From Bradyrhizobium forestalis (GTDB lineage Bacteria > Pseudomonadota > Alphaproteobacteria > Rhizobiales > Xanthobacteraceae): 64,000 bases of DNA. A model generated the notes under the pieces. It was not told the origin of the DNA, searched no databases, and saw only the letters and a program-made list of their open reading frames with translations. Numbering within the stretch: position 1 is the first letter of the stretch; each line of letters begins with the position of its first letter. A program made the translations under genes and the position numbers. Shown here in pieces: positions 43,897 to 52,947 of the stretch. The stretch is from NCBI RefSeq assembly GCF_002795245.1, contig NZ_PGVG01000003.1:331321-395320 (forward strand), in the 5' to 3' direction.

Positions 43897-44628
43897 ATGA
43901 GCCATTTCAGTCCGACGGCCGCCGTCAGCTACTTCTTCAACTACTTCCTGATGAAGGGAGTGCTCGTCACCATCGGCTTGACGGTGGCGGCGGTCGTCGG
44001 CGGATTGATCCTCGGCATGGGCATCGCATTGTTGCGCATGTCGTCCAATCCGGTGCTCGCGGGCGCCGCACGCTTCTACATCTGGTTCTTCCGCGGCACG
44101 CCGCTCCTGATCCAGCTCGTCGTGATCTACAGCGGCTTGCCGCAGCTGGGGATCAAGTTCAGCGTGATCACCTGCGCGCTCGTCGGCCTGATCCTCAACG
44201 AGGCTGCCTATCTCGCCGAGATCGTGCGCAGCGGCTTCATGGCGGTGTCGGCGGGGCAGCGTGAGGCCGCCTGGGCGCTCAGCCTGTCGCCCTGGGTGAC
44301 GTTCCGCCGCGTGACCCTGCCGCAGGCGTTCCGGCTGATGATCCCGCCGCTCGGCAATTCCATCAACTCGCTCTTGAAGGCAACATCGCTCGCTTCCGTG
44401 ATCTCGGTTGAGGAGCTGATGCGCCGCAGCGACATGCTGATGCAGGAGCATTTCCAGATCTTAGAGGTCTATGCGGCTGCGACGGCGTATTACCTGATCC
44501 TCACCTCTGTCTGGGATGCGGTTCAGCGCCGGCTCGAGAAGCATTTCGGTCGATCAAGTGCCGCGAAAGCCAGGCAGGTCGCAGCGAGCGCGCCGGTTGC
44601 GCAGGCGAGTGTGGAGGCCCGTGCATGA
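43897..44628 (+). CDS. Amino acid ABC transporter permease (HisM/GlnP type)
   Basis: Inner-membrane permease (243 aa) with about five spans. The HisMQ-family motif [34 protein letters not shown] (residues about 98-131, with the EAA loop) is evident, together with [12 protein letters not shown] chose the ATG at 43897, preceded by GGAGACGAG; an open extension to 43849 overlaps the binding-protein gene. Only one permease is present, implying a homodimer. It overlaps the ATPase gene by 4 bp. Confidence 0.92.
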   Translation: MSHFSPTAAVSYFFNYFLMKGVLVTIGLTVAAVVGGLILGMGIALLRMSSNPVLAGAARFYIWFFRGTPLLIQLVVIYSGLPQLGIKFSVITCALVGLILNEAAYLAEIVRSGFMAVSAGQREAAWALSLSPWVTFRRVTLPQAFRLMIPPLGNSINSLLKATSLASVISVEELMRRSDMLMQEHFQILEVYAAATAYYLILTSVWDAVQRRLEKHFGRSSAAKARQVAASAPVAQASVEARA

Positions 44629-45416
44629 GCGAGAGATCGATGGCTAGGGCCGAAGGTGCAACAGTGCAGCCGCAGCTCCGTGAGGTGCCTGCGGTCCGTA
44701 TGGAGGCGGTCTACAAGCACTATGGCGACTTCACCGCGTTGAACGAGGTCGATCTCAAGGTCGCCAAGGGCGAGAAGATCGTGGTCTGCGGTCCCTCAGG
44801 CTCGGGCAAGTCGACGCTCATCCGCTGCATCAACCACATCGAGAAGCATGATGAGGGCCTGATCTACGTCAACGGTGTCGAGCTCGATCATCAGCGTAAG
44901 AACATCGACGCGGTCAGGCGCGACACCGGCATGGTGTTCCAGAGCTTTAATCTGTTTCCGCACATGACGGTGCTGGAGAACTGTACCCTGGCGCCGATGA
45001 CCGCGAACGGGATGAGCGAGGCCGAGGCCAAGGATCTCGCCATGCATTTCCTGACCAAGGTCCGGATTCCGGACCAGGCGGCGAAATTTCCCGGGCAACT
45101 CTCCGGCGGTCAGCAGCAGCGCGTCGCGATCGCGCGGGCGCTGTGCATGCGGCCAAAGATCATGCTGTTCGACGAGCCGACCTCCGCACTCGATCCCGAG
45201 ATGGTCAAGGAGGTGCTGGAGACCATGAAGAAGCTCGCCGAGGAGGGTATGACCATGCTGTGCGTGACGCATGAGATGGGCTTTGCCCGCGAGGTCGCCG
45301 ACCGCATCGTGTTCATGAACGAGGGCAAAGTGGTCGAGCAGGCCGCGCCGGAGGAATTCTTCAAGCATCCGAAGTCGGAGCGGGCGCGAACGTTCCTCGA
45401 CCAGATCATTCATTAG
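44625..45416 (+). CDS. Amino acid ABC transporter ATP-binding protein (GlnQ/HisP type)
   Basis: ATPase subunit (263 aa): Walker [10 protein letters not shown], signature [15 protein letters not shown], Walker [16 protein letters not shown] and the polar amino acid transporter switch [13 protein letters not shown]. It has about 25 extra N-terminal residues before the domain starts ([14 protein letters not shown]). It completes the importer with the genes at 43041 and 43897 and is 6 bp before a DapA-family gene. Confidence 0.94.
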   Translation: MSERSMARAEGATVQPQLREVPAVRMEAVYKHYGDFTALNEVDLKVAKGEKIVVCGPSGSGKSTLIRCINHIEKHDEGLIYVNGVELDHQRKNIDAVRRDTGMVFQSFNLFPHMTVLENCTLAPMTANGMSEAEAKDLAMHFLTKVRIPDQAAKFPGQLSGGQQQRVAIARALCMRPKIMLFDEPTSALDPEMVKEVLETMKKLAEEGMTMLCVTHEMGFAREVADRIVFMNEGKVVEQAAPEEFFKHPKSERARTFLDQIIH

Positions 45417-45422
45417 CTGGCG

Positions 45423-46364
45423 ATGTCGGCCACGATGCGGACATTCAGCGATCGCCTGCGCGGCGTCCATGCCGCCACCATCGTGTCGATGACGCCCGAT
45501 TTCGAGATCGATGAGGCGCAGCTCGCAGCCCATCTTACCGCGGTCGCATTCACATCCGGCATCAACGGGCTCCTCGTCAACGGTCACGCCGGCGAGAATT
45601 TTGTGCTGTCGCGGGCCGAGAAGCGGCGCGTGGTGGAGCTGGCGCGTCGGCACGCACCGAAGGACTGCCTGATCGTATCTGGGGTCAACCATGAATCGAG
45701 CCTAGAGGCCGCGCGCGAGGCGGCTGCGCTGGAACAGGCCGGCGCGGACGGGCTGCTGGTGTTTCCTCCCAACAGCTGGGCGCTCGGCCATGCCGATGAT
45801 TGCGTGATCGAACATCACCGCCACGTCCGCGATGCCACGACGGTACCCTTGATGCTTTACGCTGCGCCCGTCGGCGCGGGCGCGATGGCCTACGCGCCGC
45901 CGCTGCTGACGCGGCTTGCCGCCGATCCTCGCTTCGTTGCGGTGAAAGAGGGCAGCTGGGAGGTCGCAGCCTACGAACAGAATCTCAGGCTGATCCGGAA
46001 ACTGCGACCGGACTTCGTCGTGCTCGGCTCGGGCGATGAGCATCTGATGACGAGCTATATCGTGGGCTCGGCCGGCAGCCAGGTCAGTCTCGCCTGCGTC
46101 GTGCCGGAGCTTGTGGTCGGCCTCTGGACTGCCGCCGAGGCCGGCGATTGGGAGCGGGCGCGCGCCGCGCATGAGCGGCTGTATCCTCTGGCGGTCGCGA
46201 TCTATCGTGAGGCGCCCGGAGGGCGGGCGACCGTGCGGCTCAAGGCGTGCCTGAAATTGCTCGGACGCCTGTCATGCGATGCGGCGCGGCCGCCGCAGCC
46301 GCCAGCGACACGCGGCGAGTTGCAGGCACTCGAGCAGGCACTGCGAACTGCCGGCGTGCTCTAA
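45423..46364 (+). CDS. Dihydrodipicolinate synthase-family enzyme, NGHAGE subfamily
   Basis: 313 residues. The Schiff-base Lys is in FVAVKEGSW and the Tyr in LMLYAAPVGAG; the loop NGHAGENFVLS matches the protein at 41650 and differs from DapA's GTTGE. It is the last gene of the CaiB-headed plus-strand series, 6 bp after the transporter ATPase, and its 3' end overlaps the convergent monooxygenase gene by 4 bp. A second ATG at 45435 is possible. The substrate is unknown, probably a 2-keto-acid-type intermediate. Confidence 0.86.
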   Translation: MSATMRTFSDRLRGVHAATIVSMTPDFEIDEAQLAAHLTAVAFTSGINGLLVNGHAGENFVLSRAEKRRVVELARRHAPKDCLIVSGVNHESSLEAAREAAALEQAGADGLLVFPPNSWALGHADDCVIEHHRHVRDATTVPLMLYAAPVGAGAMAYAPPLLTRLAADPRFVAVKEGSWEVAAYEQNLRLIRKLRPDFVVLGSGDEHLMTSYIVGSAGSQVSLACVVPELVVGLWTAAEAGDWERARAAHERLYPLAVAIYREAPGGRATVRLKACLKLLGRLSCDAARPPQPPATRGELQALEQALRTAGVL

Positions 46365-47665
46365 GCCGCGAAGGACGGATTGGCCGGCCGCGCGAGGCCG
46401 AGATGATCGCGCAATGTCGTTCCCTCGTAGTCCGCACGGAACAGCCCGCGCTCCTGCAGGATCGGCACGACGAGCTGGACGAAATCTTCGAACTCTTCGT
46501 GGAAATAGGGCGGCATCACGTTGAAACCATCGGCGGCACGCTCCTCGAACCAGAGCTGGAGCGTGTCCGCGATGCGCTCGGCCGAACCGCACAGCACCCA
46601 ATGGCCGCGGGCGGCGGCGGTGAGATTGTAGAGGTCGCGCAGCGTCATGTTCTCGCGGCGGCCCTTGGCAAGCATGACGCTGGCAAAGCTGTGATAGCTG
46701 TCCGACGGCGCGATATCGGGGATAGGACCGTCGAGATCGTAGGCCGACATGTCACGGCCGAAGCGGTCGGACAGGATGGCGAGCGCGTTGCTGCCGCTGA
46801 CAAAGCTCTGGAGTGTATTGAGCTTCTCGAACGCCTCCTTGTCGGTGCGGCCGACCACGGGCATCACGCCCGGCAGCACCGTGACGTCCTCGGGCCTGCG
46901 TCCGAACGCCGGCAGGCGCGTCTTCAGCGAGGCGTAACCGATCTTGGCTTCGTCGATATCCTGCACCACCGAAAACACGATATCGGCGGTGCGCGCGGCA
47001 AGTGCCTGTCCGGCCTCGGGGCCGCCGGCCTGGAGCACGACCGGGTGGCCCTGCGGGCTGCGGCCGATGTTGAGCGGGCCCTTGACCTTGAAGAACGCGC
47101 CTTCATGGTCGATCGAGCGAAGCTTCGCTGGATCGATGTAGATGCCGCTGGCGCGGTCCGCAACGATGGCGTCATCCGCCCAACCGTCCCACAGGCCCTT
47201 GACCACGTCGAGGAACTCACCGGCCATCTCGTAGCGGCGGGCGTGGTCGGGATGGGTCGTGCCGAAATTCGCCGCGGTCGCCGGATTGGCCGTTGTCACA
47301 GCGTTCCATGCGGCGCGCCCCTTTGATATGTGATCTAGCGAAGCAAACACGCGTGCGACCGAGAAGGGATCGCTGTAGGTGGTGGAGACGGTGGCGCCGA
47401 GCCCGATATGGCTGGTCGAGGTCGATAGCGCCGCCAGCATCGTCAGCGGCTCGAGCCGCAGCGTGTAGGAGGGATGGGCGTCGGCGTCGGCATAGAGATT
47501 GTCGCCCATGAAGATCAGGTCGAACTTGCCGCGCTCGGCGGTGCGGCCGATCTCCCGGATCGCGGCAAAGTCCTGAAAGCTGTCAACCGCGCCGGGGTAG
47601 CGCCAGCCCGCGACATGGCTGCCGGTGCCGAGGATGAACAGGCCGAGATGCATCTGTCGTTTCAT
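46361..47665 (-). CDS. LLM-class flavin-dependent monooxygenase (NtaA/SnaA/DszA family)
   Basis: Two-component, reduced-flavin-dependent monooxygenase (434 aa). It has family sequences MHLGLFILGTGSHVAGWRYP, RGKFDLIFMGDN, STTYSDPFSVARVFASLDH and GRAAWNAVTTANPATAANFG. Members oxidise nitrogen- or sulphur-containing compounds (nitrilotriacetate, EDTA, dibenzothiophene sulphone) and need a separate flavin reductase; one is encoded at 57039-57569 in the divergent operon. It lies 16 bp after a permease gene in the leftward operon and its stop overlaps the convergent DapA-family gene by 4 bp. Confidence 0.92.
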   Translation of the reverse strand: MKRQMHLGLFILGTGSHVAGWRYPGAVDSFQDFAAIREIGRTAERGKFDLIFMGDNLYADADAHPSYTLRLEPLTMLAALSTSTSHIGLGATVSTTYSDPFSVARVFASLDHISKGRAAWNAVTTANPATAANFGTTHPDHARRYEMAGEFLDVVKGLWDGWADDAIVADRASGIYIDPAKLRSIDHEGAFFKVKGPLNIGRSPQGHPVVLQAGGPEAGQALAARTADIVFSVVQDIDEAKIGYASLKTRLPAFGRRPEDVTVLPGVMPVVGRTDKEAFEKLNTLQSFVSGSNALAILSDRFGRDMSAYDLDGPIPDIAPSDSYHSFASVMLAKGRRENMTLRDLYNLTAAARGHWVLCGSAERIADTLQLWFEERAADGFNVMPPYFHEEFEDFVQLVVPILQERGLFRADYEGTTLRDHLGLARPANPSFAA

Positions 47666-47681
47666 GGTGTGTTTCCTGGCG

Positions 47682-48440
47682 TCATGTCCAGAACAGGATC
47701 TTGCGTTCGAGGAAACCGATCAGGCCGAAGAAGGCGAGGCTCGCCGCGGATGCGACGAAGATCGCCGCCCAGACCTGGACGAAGTCGATCTGGAGCACGG
47801 CCTGGTAGATCACCCAGCCGAGTCCGCCATGCGCGCCGAGCATTTCGGTGACGATCGCCACGATCACGCTGCGCACCGTGGAGACGCGCATGCCGGCGAG
47901 CAGCAGCGGCAGGGCGGTCGGCAGCCGCAGGCGCCACAGCACGCCAAAGCGGCCCGCGCCAAAACTCTTCATGAGATCGACGGCGCGGCGATCGACACGG
48001 TCGAGCCCGGCCAGCATCGACAGCAGGATGGTGAAGCTCACCGCCATCGCCACCATCACGATCTTCGAGCTGACGCCGATGCCGAACCAGAGCAGGATCA
48101 GCGGCGAATAGCCGACCACGGGTACCGAATTTATCGCGGTTGCAAGCGGCAGGATCGCACTGCGCAGCGCCGGCACCAGCGCGATAGCGACGGCGAGGCC
48201 GGTGCCGATCAGGCAGCCGAGCCCGTAGCCGACCAGCGCTTCGAGCAGCGTGTAGCCAGCGGCGTCGATGAGAATGGCGCGCTTGGACCAGAGGCCGACG
48301 AGGATGTCGCTGACGGCGGGCAGCACATAGGCCGGCAGATGCAGTCCGCGCGCCAGGCCTTCCCAGCATGCGATCAGGAGGACGGCGCCGAGAATGCCGC
48401 GCTGGACGGCGAGCGAGGGAGAGGCGAGCGCACGGCTCAT
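47682..48440 (-). CDS. ABC transporter permease (SsuC/TauC/ThiX type)
   Basis: Inner-membrane permease (252 aa) with about six spans and an EAA-type loop (DLMKSFGAGRFGVLWRLRLPTALPLL, here residues about 145-170). The ATG at 48440 overlaps the other permease gene by 4 bp; a longer frame to 48608 overlaps it far more and has a basic, non-membrane head. It probably forms a heterodimer with the product of 48437-49252 in the importer whose binding protein is at 49249. Confidence 0.92.
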   Translation of the reverse strand: MSRALASPSLAVQRGILGAVLLIACWEGLARGLHLPAYVLPAVSDILVGLWSKRAILIDAAGYTLLEALVGYGLGCLIGTGLAVAIALVPALRSAILPLATAINSVPVVGYSPLILLWFGIGVSSKIVMVAMAVSFTILLSMLAGLDRVDRRAVDLMKSFGAGRFGVLWRLRLPTALPLLLAGMRVSTVRSVIVAIVTEMLGAHGGLGWVIYQAVLQIDFVQVWAAIFVASAASLAFFGLIGFLERKILFWT

Positions 48441-49252
48441 TGCTCGGCGCTCCAGAACACGAGCCGCCGCTCCACCGCGGCGACCACCGCATAGAAGCCT
48501 GTGCCGAGCAGGGCCGCGGCGAGCAGGGCGCCCCAGATCGCGACGACGTTCTCGGTGAACATGGCTTGGAGCAGCAGCACGCCGAGGCCTGTGGTGTCGC
48601 CGAACCATTCGCCGACGATGGCGCCGACGAGGCTCAGTGACGCAGCGAGTCGCAGCGCCACGAAGATCTGCGGCAGCGCGGTCGGCAGCTGCAGGCGCAG
48701 TAGCAACTGGCGATTGGAGGCGCCGAAGCTGCGCATCAGGGCGACCTGCTTGGGATCGACGGTCTCGAGACCGAGCAGCGTATTAACGGTCACCGGAAAG
48801 AAGGTCAGGTAGAATGCGATGATCGCCTTGGCGAGCAGCGTGTTGCCGAACCACAGCACCACCAGCGCGCCGAAGGCGATGACCGGAATGGTCTGCGACA
48901 CCACGAAGATCGGAAAGATCATTTCGCGCAGCGCGCGGACGCGGAAGAACACGATGCCCATGAGCACGCCGAAGGCGCCGCCGGACGCAAAGCCAATCAG
49001 CGTCTCCGCCAACGTGCGCAGGAAACCGTCGACATAGGCCCGAGGCGTCGCCGCCATCGCCAGCAGGATGGTGCTGAGACGCGGCAGGTAATAGGGCCTG
49101 ATACCGAACAGTATCACCGCGCCTTCCCAGATCACCGCCGCAATGGCGAGGCCGAGCAGGAGCCGAATCAGCTTGCGCAGCGAATCCGGCATCGTGATCG
49201 ACCGCGTCGCGGCGGCGGCCTCACTGAGCGATGTCGCGGCAGGGCCGCTCAC
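48437..49252 (-). CDS. ABC transporter permease (SsuC/TauC/ThiX type)
   Basis: Second permease (271 aa), six or so spans, EAA loop ALMRSFGASNRQLLLRLQLPTALP. It overlaps both neighbours by 4 bp (48437-48440 and 49249-49252), so binding protein, permease and permease are translationally coupled. Its two-permease architecture, the NMT1-like binding protein and the SsuB-like ATPase are typical of nitrate/sulphonate/pyrimidine-type importers. Confidence 0.92.
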   Translation of the reverse strand: MSGPAATSLSEAAAATRSITMPDSLRKLIRLLLGLAIAAVIWEGAVILFGIRPYYLPRLSTILLAMAATPRAYVDGFLRTLAETLIGFASGGAFGVLMGIVFFRVRALREMIFPIFVVSQTIPVIAFGALVVLWFGNTLLAKAIIAFYLTFFPVTVNTLLGLETVDPKQVALMRSFGASNRQLLLRLQLPTALPQIFVALRLAASLSLVGAIVGEWFGDTTGLGVLLLQAMFTENVVAIWGALLAAALLGTGFYAVVAAVERRLVFWSAEQ

Positions 49253-50265
49253 GGCAGCCGATCCGCCACGGGGACGCTCTGGATGAAGCTGGCATCATAG
49301 GCGGCGGCAAGATCCAGCGGCTTGGAGATCACGCCATATTTCAGGAAGAAGTCGTGGGCGGTCTTGACCGCGTCGGCGTCGATCCAGAACATGCCGTTCT
49401 TGGCGGCCGCGCCTGCGGTCATCAGGCGCTTGACCTCCGTGAGCATGAACTCCTGCTGCGTCCGATCGAGCGTCGGGGCGGCGGCCATCACGGTGTCGAC
49501 GGCACCCTTGGGATCGGAGAATGCGTCCTTCCACCCCTTGAGCGAAGCGCGCAGGAACGCCTTGACCAGCTCCGGCTTCTCCTTGGCGGTCGCCTCGGCC
49601 ACGATCAGCGTGTCGCGGGGGAAGGTGATGCCGTAATCCTCGGCGACGAAGGTCTTCAGGCTGTCCTTCGGCATGCGCGACTGGATGGTGTAGAACTCGT
49701 TGTAATAGGTCGCCGTGACGACATCGACGCTGCCGTCGACGAAAGGCGTCACGGACACCTGCTGCGGCTGGATCTTCAGCTCGTCTGGTTTGATGCCTTC
49801 CTTGGCCAGCATGCCGTTGAGCACATGGTTGGCGCCGGTGAACCAGGTGGTGACGGTCTTGCCCTTGAAATCCTGGATCGTCTTCACCGGCCCGTCCTTG
49901 CGGGTGACGAAGATGAATGGCGTGATCTGGTGCGACACGCCGATGCAGACGATCGGCAGTCCCTTGTCACGGGCGGCGAACACGCTGTCGGTGCCGCCGG
50001 AGAGGCCGAACGTGTCCGCGCCGGTCGCGACCAGGTTTTCGGTCAGCAGGTTGGGCCCGCCGGGATTGATGGTGAGGTCGATGCCCTCGGCCTTGTAGTA
50101 GCCCTTGGCGGCCGCGACGTAGAAGCCGGCAAACTGCGCCTGCGGGAGCCATTTCAGGCGCAGGCTCGCCTTCTGCAATTCGGCTGCGGGTGCAGCCGTC
50201 ACAAGCGAGCCGGTCGCCAGTGCGATGGCGGAGAGGACGGTGAAGGCGTGGCGTCGGCTCAACAT
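49249..50265 (-). CDS. NMT1/THI5-like ABC transporter substrate-binding protein
   Basis: Periplasmic binding protein (338 aa). A signal peptide of about 27 residues (MLSRRHAFTVLSAIALATGS, then VTAAPAA|E) is followed by LRLKWLPQAQFAGFYVAAAKGYYKAEGIDLTI. This is the NMT1/THI5 pattern shared by hydroxymethylpyrimidine, riboflavin and sulphonate binding proteins. I chose ATG 50265, with GGAG seven bases upstream; ATG 50271 is close by and a frame to 50343 is unlikely. A conserved patch GGTDSVFAARDKGLPIV fits ligand-cleft positions. The ligand is not identifiable; the neighbourhood suggests a nitrogen-containing ring compound. Confidence 0.9.
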   Translation of the reverse strand: MLSRRHAFTVLSAIALATGSLVTAAPAAELQKASLRLKWLPQAQFAGFYVAAAKGYYKAEGIDLTINPGGPNLLTENLVATGADTFGLSGGTDSVFAARDKGLPIVCIGVSHQITPFIFVTRKDGPVKTIQDFKGKTVTTWFTGANHVLNGMLAKEGIKPDELKIQPQQVSVTPFVDGSVDVVTATYYNEFYTIQSRMPKDSLKTFVAEDYGITFPRDTLIVAEATAKEKPELVKAFLRASLKGWKDAFSDPKGAVDTVMAAAPTLDRTQQEFMLTEVKRLMTAGAAAKNGMFWIDADAVKTAHDFFLKYGVISKPLDLAAAYDASFIQSVPVADRLP

Positions 50266-50288
50266 GGTCATACTCCAGGCGGTGAAAA

Positions 50289-51080
50289 TCAATTGCGATA
50301 GGACGGATCGGTGCGATCGAGCCGGCGCATCAGCGCGGGCCATTCACGTTCGCCGGGCACGAGGATGTCGCCCTGCAATTCCCAGAACTGACGTGCGGCC
50401 TTCTCGCAGACATCGTGCGGCGGCATCACGAGCTTGGCCCCGGCTGCGGCCGCCGCCTGCATCTGGAGCTGGATCCGTGCGGCGCGCTCGAAATAATAGA
50501 GCAGCATGAAGGCCTCGCCCGGCGTCCGGCCGACGGTGAGGATGCCGTGGTTGCGCATCAGCATCACCTTGTGCGGGCCGAGATCGCGCACGAGGCGGAC
50601 TTGCTCGTCGAGGTCGATGGCGACGCCTTCATAATCATGGAAGGCCTGGCGGTCGTAGAAGCGCATCGCGAACTGGCTGAGCGGCAACAGGCCTTTCTCC
50701 TGCCCTGAAACCGCGACGCTCGCGTCGGAATGGGTGTGCAGCACGCAGGCTGCGTCGTGATTCGAGGTGTGGATCGCCGCATGGATCACGAAGGCCGCGA
50801 CATTGACGGCATACGGCGTGTCGTCGAGCTTGTTGCCTTTGGTGTCGATCTTCACCAGGCTCGACGCCGTGATCTCGTCAAACAGCAAACCGTAGGGATT
50901 GATGAGGAACTGATCCTCGTGGCCGGGCACGCGCAGGGAGATGTGATTGTAGATCAAATCGTCCATGCCGAGCCTGGCGACCATGCGATAGCAGGCCGCG
51001 AGCTTGATGCGGGCATCCCACTCGGCCGGATCGATGCCCCGCGGCGCGGCTTGCGGATCCCTCGCCTGCATCGCGTTCAT
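50289..51080 (-). CDS. Class II aldolase/adducin family protein
   Basis: 263 residues. The metal-binding histidines are visible in VLHTHSDASVAVSG and in MLMRNHGILTVG, with an N-terminal DLIYNHISLRVPG. The family includes sugar-phosphate aldolases and also decarboxylases, such as the one acting on a pyridine dicarboxylate in vitamin B6 breakdown. It is unusual to find it between an ABC ATPase gene (4-bp overlap, 51077-51080) and the binding-protein gene. It therefore probably acts on the imported compound or its breakdown products. Confidence 0.9.
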   Translation of the reverse strand: MNAMQARDPQAAPRGIDPAEWDARIKLAACYRMVARLGMDDLIYNHISLRVPGHEDQFLINPYGLLFDEITASSLVKIDTKGNKLDDTPYAVNVAAFVIHAAIHTSNHDAACVLHTHSDASVAVSGQEKGLLPLSQFAMRFYDRQAFHDYEGVAIDLDEQVRLVRDLGPHKVMLMRNHGILTVGRTPGEAFMLLYYFERAARIQLQMQAAAAAGAKLVMPPHDVCEKAARQFWELQGDILVPGEREWPALMRRLDRTDPSYRN

Positions 51081-51946
51081 TGCGACTTCACCTGCGCGAT
51101 GGAGGATTGAAACGACTTCATGCTTTCCTCCTCGATCGCATCGAGCAGCGTGCGCTTCAGGCGCACGAATTCGGGGGAGGTGACGATCTCGGGCCGGCGC
51201 GGGCGGGGCAGGTCGACGATTTGTTCGAGCTTCACCGAGCCGGGACGCGCCGTCATGACCAGCACGCGGTCGCCGAGGAAGATCGCCTCGTCGACGTCGT
51301 GGGTGATGAAGAGAATGGTGCGTCGGTATTTCTGCCAGACGTCGAGCAACCAGCGCTGCATCATCGCCCGCGTCAGCGCATCGAGCGCGCCGAACGGCTC
51401 GTCGAGCAGCATAAGGTCACGCTCGAACAGGAAGGTGCGCATCAGGGCGACGCGCTGGCGCATGCCGCCGGACAGTTGATTGGGGTACTGCTTCTCGAAG
51501 CCGGCCAGCCCGAACTCGGGCAGCATCTTCAGCGCCTTGGCGCGCGCCTGCTCGCGCGGCATGCCTTCCACCTCGAGCGCGAGGATGGCGTTGTCCACGA
51601 CATTGCGCCAGGGAAACAGCAAATCGCGCTGCGGCATGAAGGAGACGCGGCCGAGCAGGTCGCTCGCGTGGCAGTTCTTGCCCTCGAAGCGGAGGATGCC
51701 GCCGGCGTCCGGCTCTTCCAGGCCGGCAACGATATTGAAGAGGGTGCTCTTGCCGCATCCGCTCGGTCCGACGACGGTGACGAACTCGCCGGGGGCGACG
51801 CTTGCCTGAAGTCCCGAGAGCGCCGCGACGGAGCCAAAGGTCTTGTTGATCGCGCGCAGCTCGAGCAGCGGCTCAGGCTTCAGGTGAACCTGCGGGGCTT
51901 CGATGGTCGGTCCGGGATCGGGGAGGCGGGCGGCCTGCACCAGCAT
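51077..51946 (-). CDS. ABC transporter ATP-binding protein (SsuB/TauB type)
   Basis: ATPase subunit (289 aa): Walker A GPSGCGKST, signature LSGGMRQRVALMRTF, Walker B LMLLDEPFGALDALTR and FITHDVDEAIFLGDRV. It has about 28 extra N-terminal residues before LLELRAINKTFGS; no internal start offers a better choice. It is the first gene of the leftward operon that includes the aldolase, binding protein, two permeases and the monooxygenase, and it is divergent from the GntR regulator. Confidence 0.93.
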   Translation of the reverse strand: MLVQAARLPDPGPTIEAPQVHLKPEPLLELRAINKTFGSVAALSGLQASVAPGEFVTVVGPSGCGKSTLFNIVAGLEEPDAGGILRFEGKNCHASDLLGRVSFMPQRDLLFPWRNVVDNAILALEVEGMPREQARAKALKMLPEFGLAGFEKQYPNQLSGGMRQRVALMRTFLFERDLMLLDEPFGALDALTRAMMQRWLLDVWQKYRRTILFITHDVDEAIFLGDRVLVMTARPGSVKLEQIVDLPRPRRPEIVTSPEFVRLKRTLLDAIEEESMKSFQSSIAQVKSQ

Positions 51947-52167
51947 GTCCTTGTATAATGGCGGCGGTCATTCGCATACGAAAGTGGACCGCGTCGAAAT
52001 CTCTTAGCAACTCGTGTGCCAGTGCCATTTCCGAGCAAATCAGGCATAAGACTTGCGAGATCGACGGTGAATAGGTCGGAGACACGGGCATCTCCGACCG
52101 AAAGTAGGTCGTTTCGTTAGGGTGAGAATGCCATGATGTATACGTTCTTTGGTGTCGGAGAAACATA
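51947..52167. promoter_or_regulatory. Divergent promoter region ABC/monooxygenase operon versus gntR operon
   Basis: 221 bp between the two divergent operons. It contains GTATA-centred sequences at each side: TTGTATAAT at 51951-51959 near the leftward start and ATGTATACG at 52136-52144 near the rightward start. Together with TTGGTATGCAA at 52893 they suggest a shared GntR/FCD operator of the form TTGTATACAA. Confidence 0.4.
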
Positions 52168-52881
52168 ATGGCGGATCTTGGTGCACATGGCGGAGGCAAA
52201 CGCGTCAAAAATGGGCACGAAACCCTTGCCGCGAGCCCGGGCGTGACGCTCGCCGAGAGCCTGCGCCAGAAGCTCGAAGGCGCGATCGCGGCGGGTCACC
52301 TCGAGCCGGGCAGCCGCCTCGACGAGCAGGAGATCGCGCAGCGTTTTGGCGTCTCGCGCACGCCGGTGCGGGAGGCGTTCCGCCTGATGGCCGCCAACAA
52401 TCTGGTCGAGCTGCGCGGCCGGCAGGGCGCGACCGTCCGAAGCATCAAGGCGCAGGCGCTGATCGAGATGTTCCAGGTGATGGCCGAGCTCGAAGGGCTT
52501 TGTGCAAGGCTCGCCGCCCGGCGCGTCTCGCAGGCCTGGGGAGCCGAAATAGGTAAGATTCACCAGCGACTTGTGGCGGCGGGCGAAACCGGGGACATCG
52601 ACGTATTCTACGACATCAACCAGGAATTCCACGAAGCGATCTACGAGGCCTCGCGCAACACGTTCCTCGCCGACCAGACCCGCAAGCTGCGCAACCAGGT
52701 GGCCGCCTATCGCCGCCGTGTGACGCGGATGCCGAACCGAATCGCCGACACCATTCGCGAGCACGAGGCGATCATGCAGGCGATCCTGGCCCACGATCCC
52801 GAGCGGGCGCACAACGCGATGCGCGACCACGTCAACCTGCTCGGCGACAACCTCCTGGACTTTCTAGCCGCCTTCGAATGA
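52168..52881 (+). CDS. GntR-family transcriptional regulator (FCD/FadR subfamily)
   Basis: 237 residues: a winged helix-turn-helix (LRQKLEGAIAAGHLEPGSRL, LDEQEIAQRFGVSRTPVREAFRLM, residues about 30-95) and an FCD ligand domain with metal-site-type Asp/His residues (INQEFHEAIYEAS, IADTIREHEAIMQAI). It is the first gene of the rightward operon and divergent from the transporter/monooxygenase operon, so it probably represses both until an inducer from the pathway binds. The start ATG 52168 follows GGAG-like purines (GGAGAAACATA); alternative starts downstream exist. Confidence 0.92.
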   Translation: MADLGAHGGGKRVKNGHETLAASPGVTLAESLRQKLEGAIAAGHLEPGSRLDEQEIAQRFGVSRTPVREAFRLMAANNLVELRGRQGATVRSIKAQALIEMFQVMAELEGLCARLAARRVSQAWGAEIGKIHQRLVAAGETGDIDVFYDINQEFHEAIYEASRNTFLADQTRKLRNQVAAYRRRVTRMPNRIADTIREHEAIMQAILAHDPERAHNAMRDHVNLLGDNLLDFLAAFE

Positions 52882-52892
52882 CCTCCGGTCTA

Positions 52893-52923
52893 TTGGTATG
52901 CAAATTGCTAGGCTTTGTATATC
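52893..52923. promoter_or_regulatory. Possible GntR operator before SDR gene
   Basis: TTGGTATGCAA (52893-52903) is an imperfect palindrome TTG-N5-CAA, and TTTGTATATC follows at 52914-52923. They lie between the gntR stop and the SDR start and resemble the GTATA-containing sites in the divergent region at 51951 and 52136. Confidence 0.4.
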
Positions 52924-52947
52924 TAGCTTGCATCCTGGAGACCCGGA

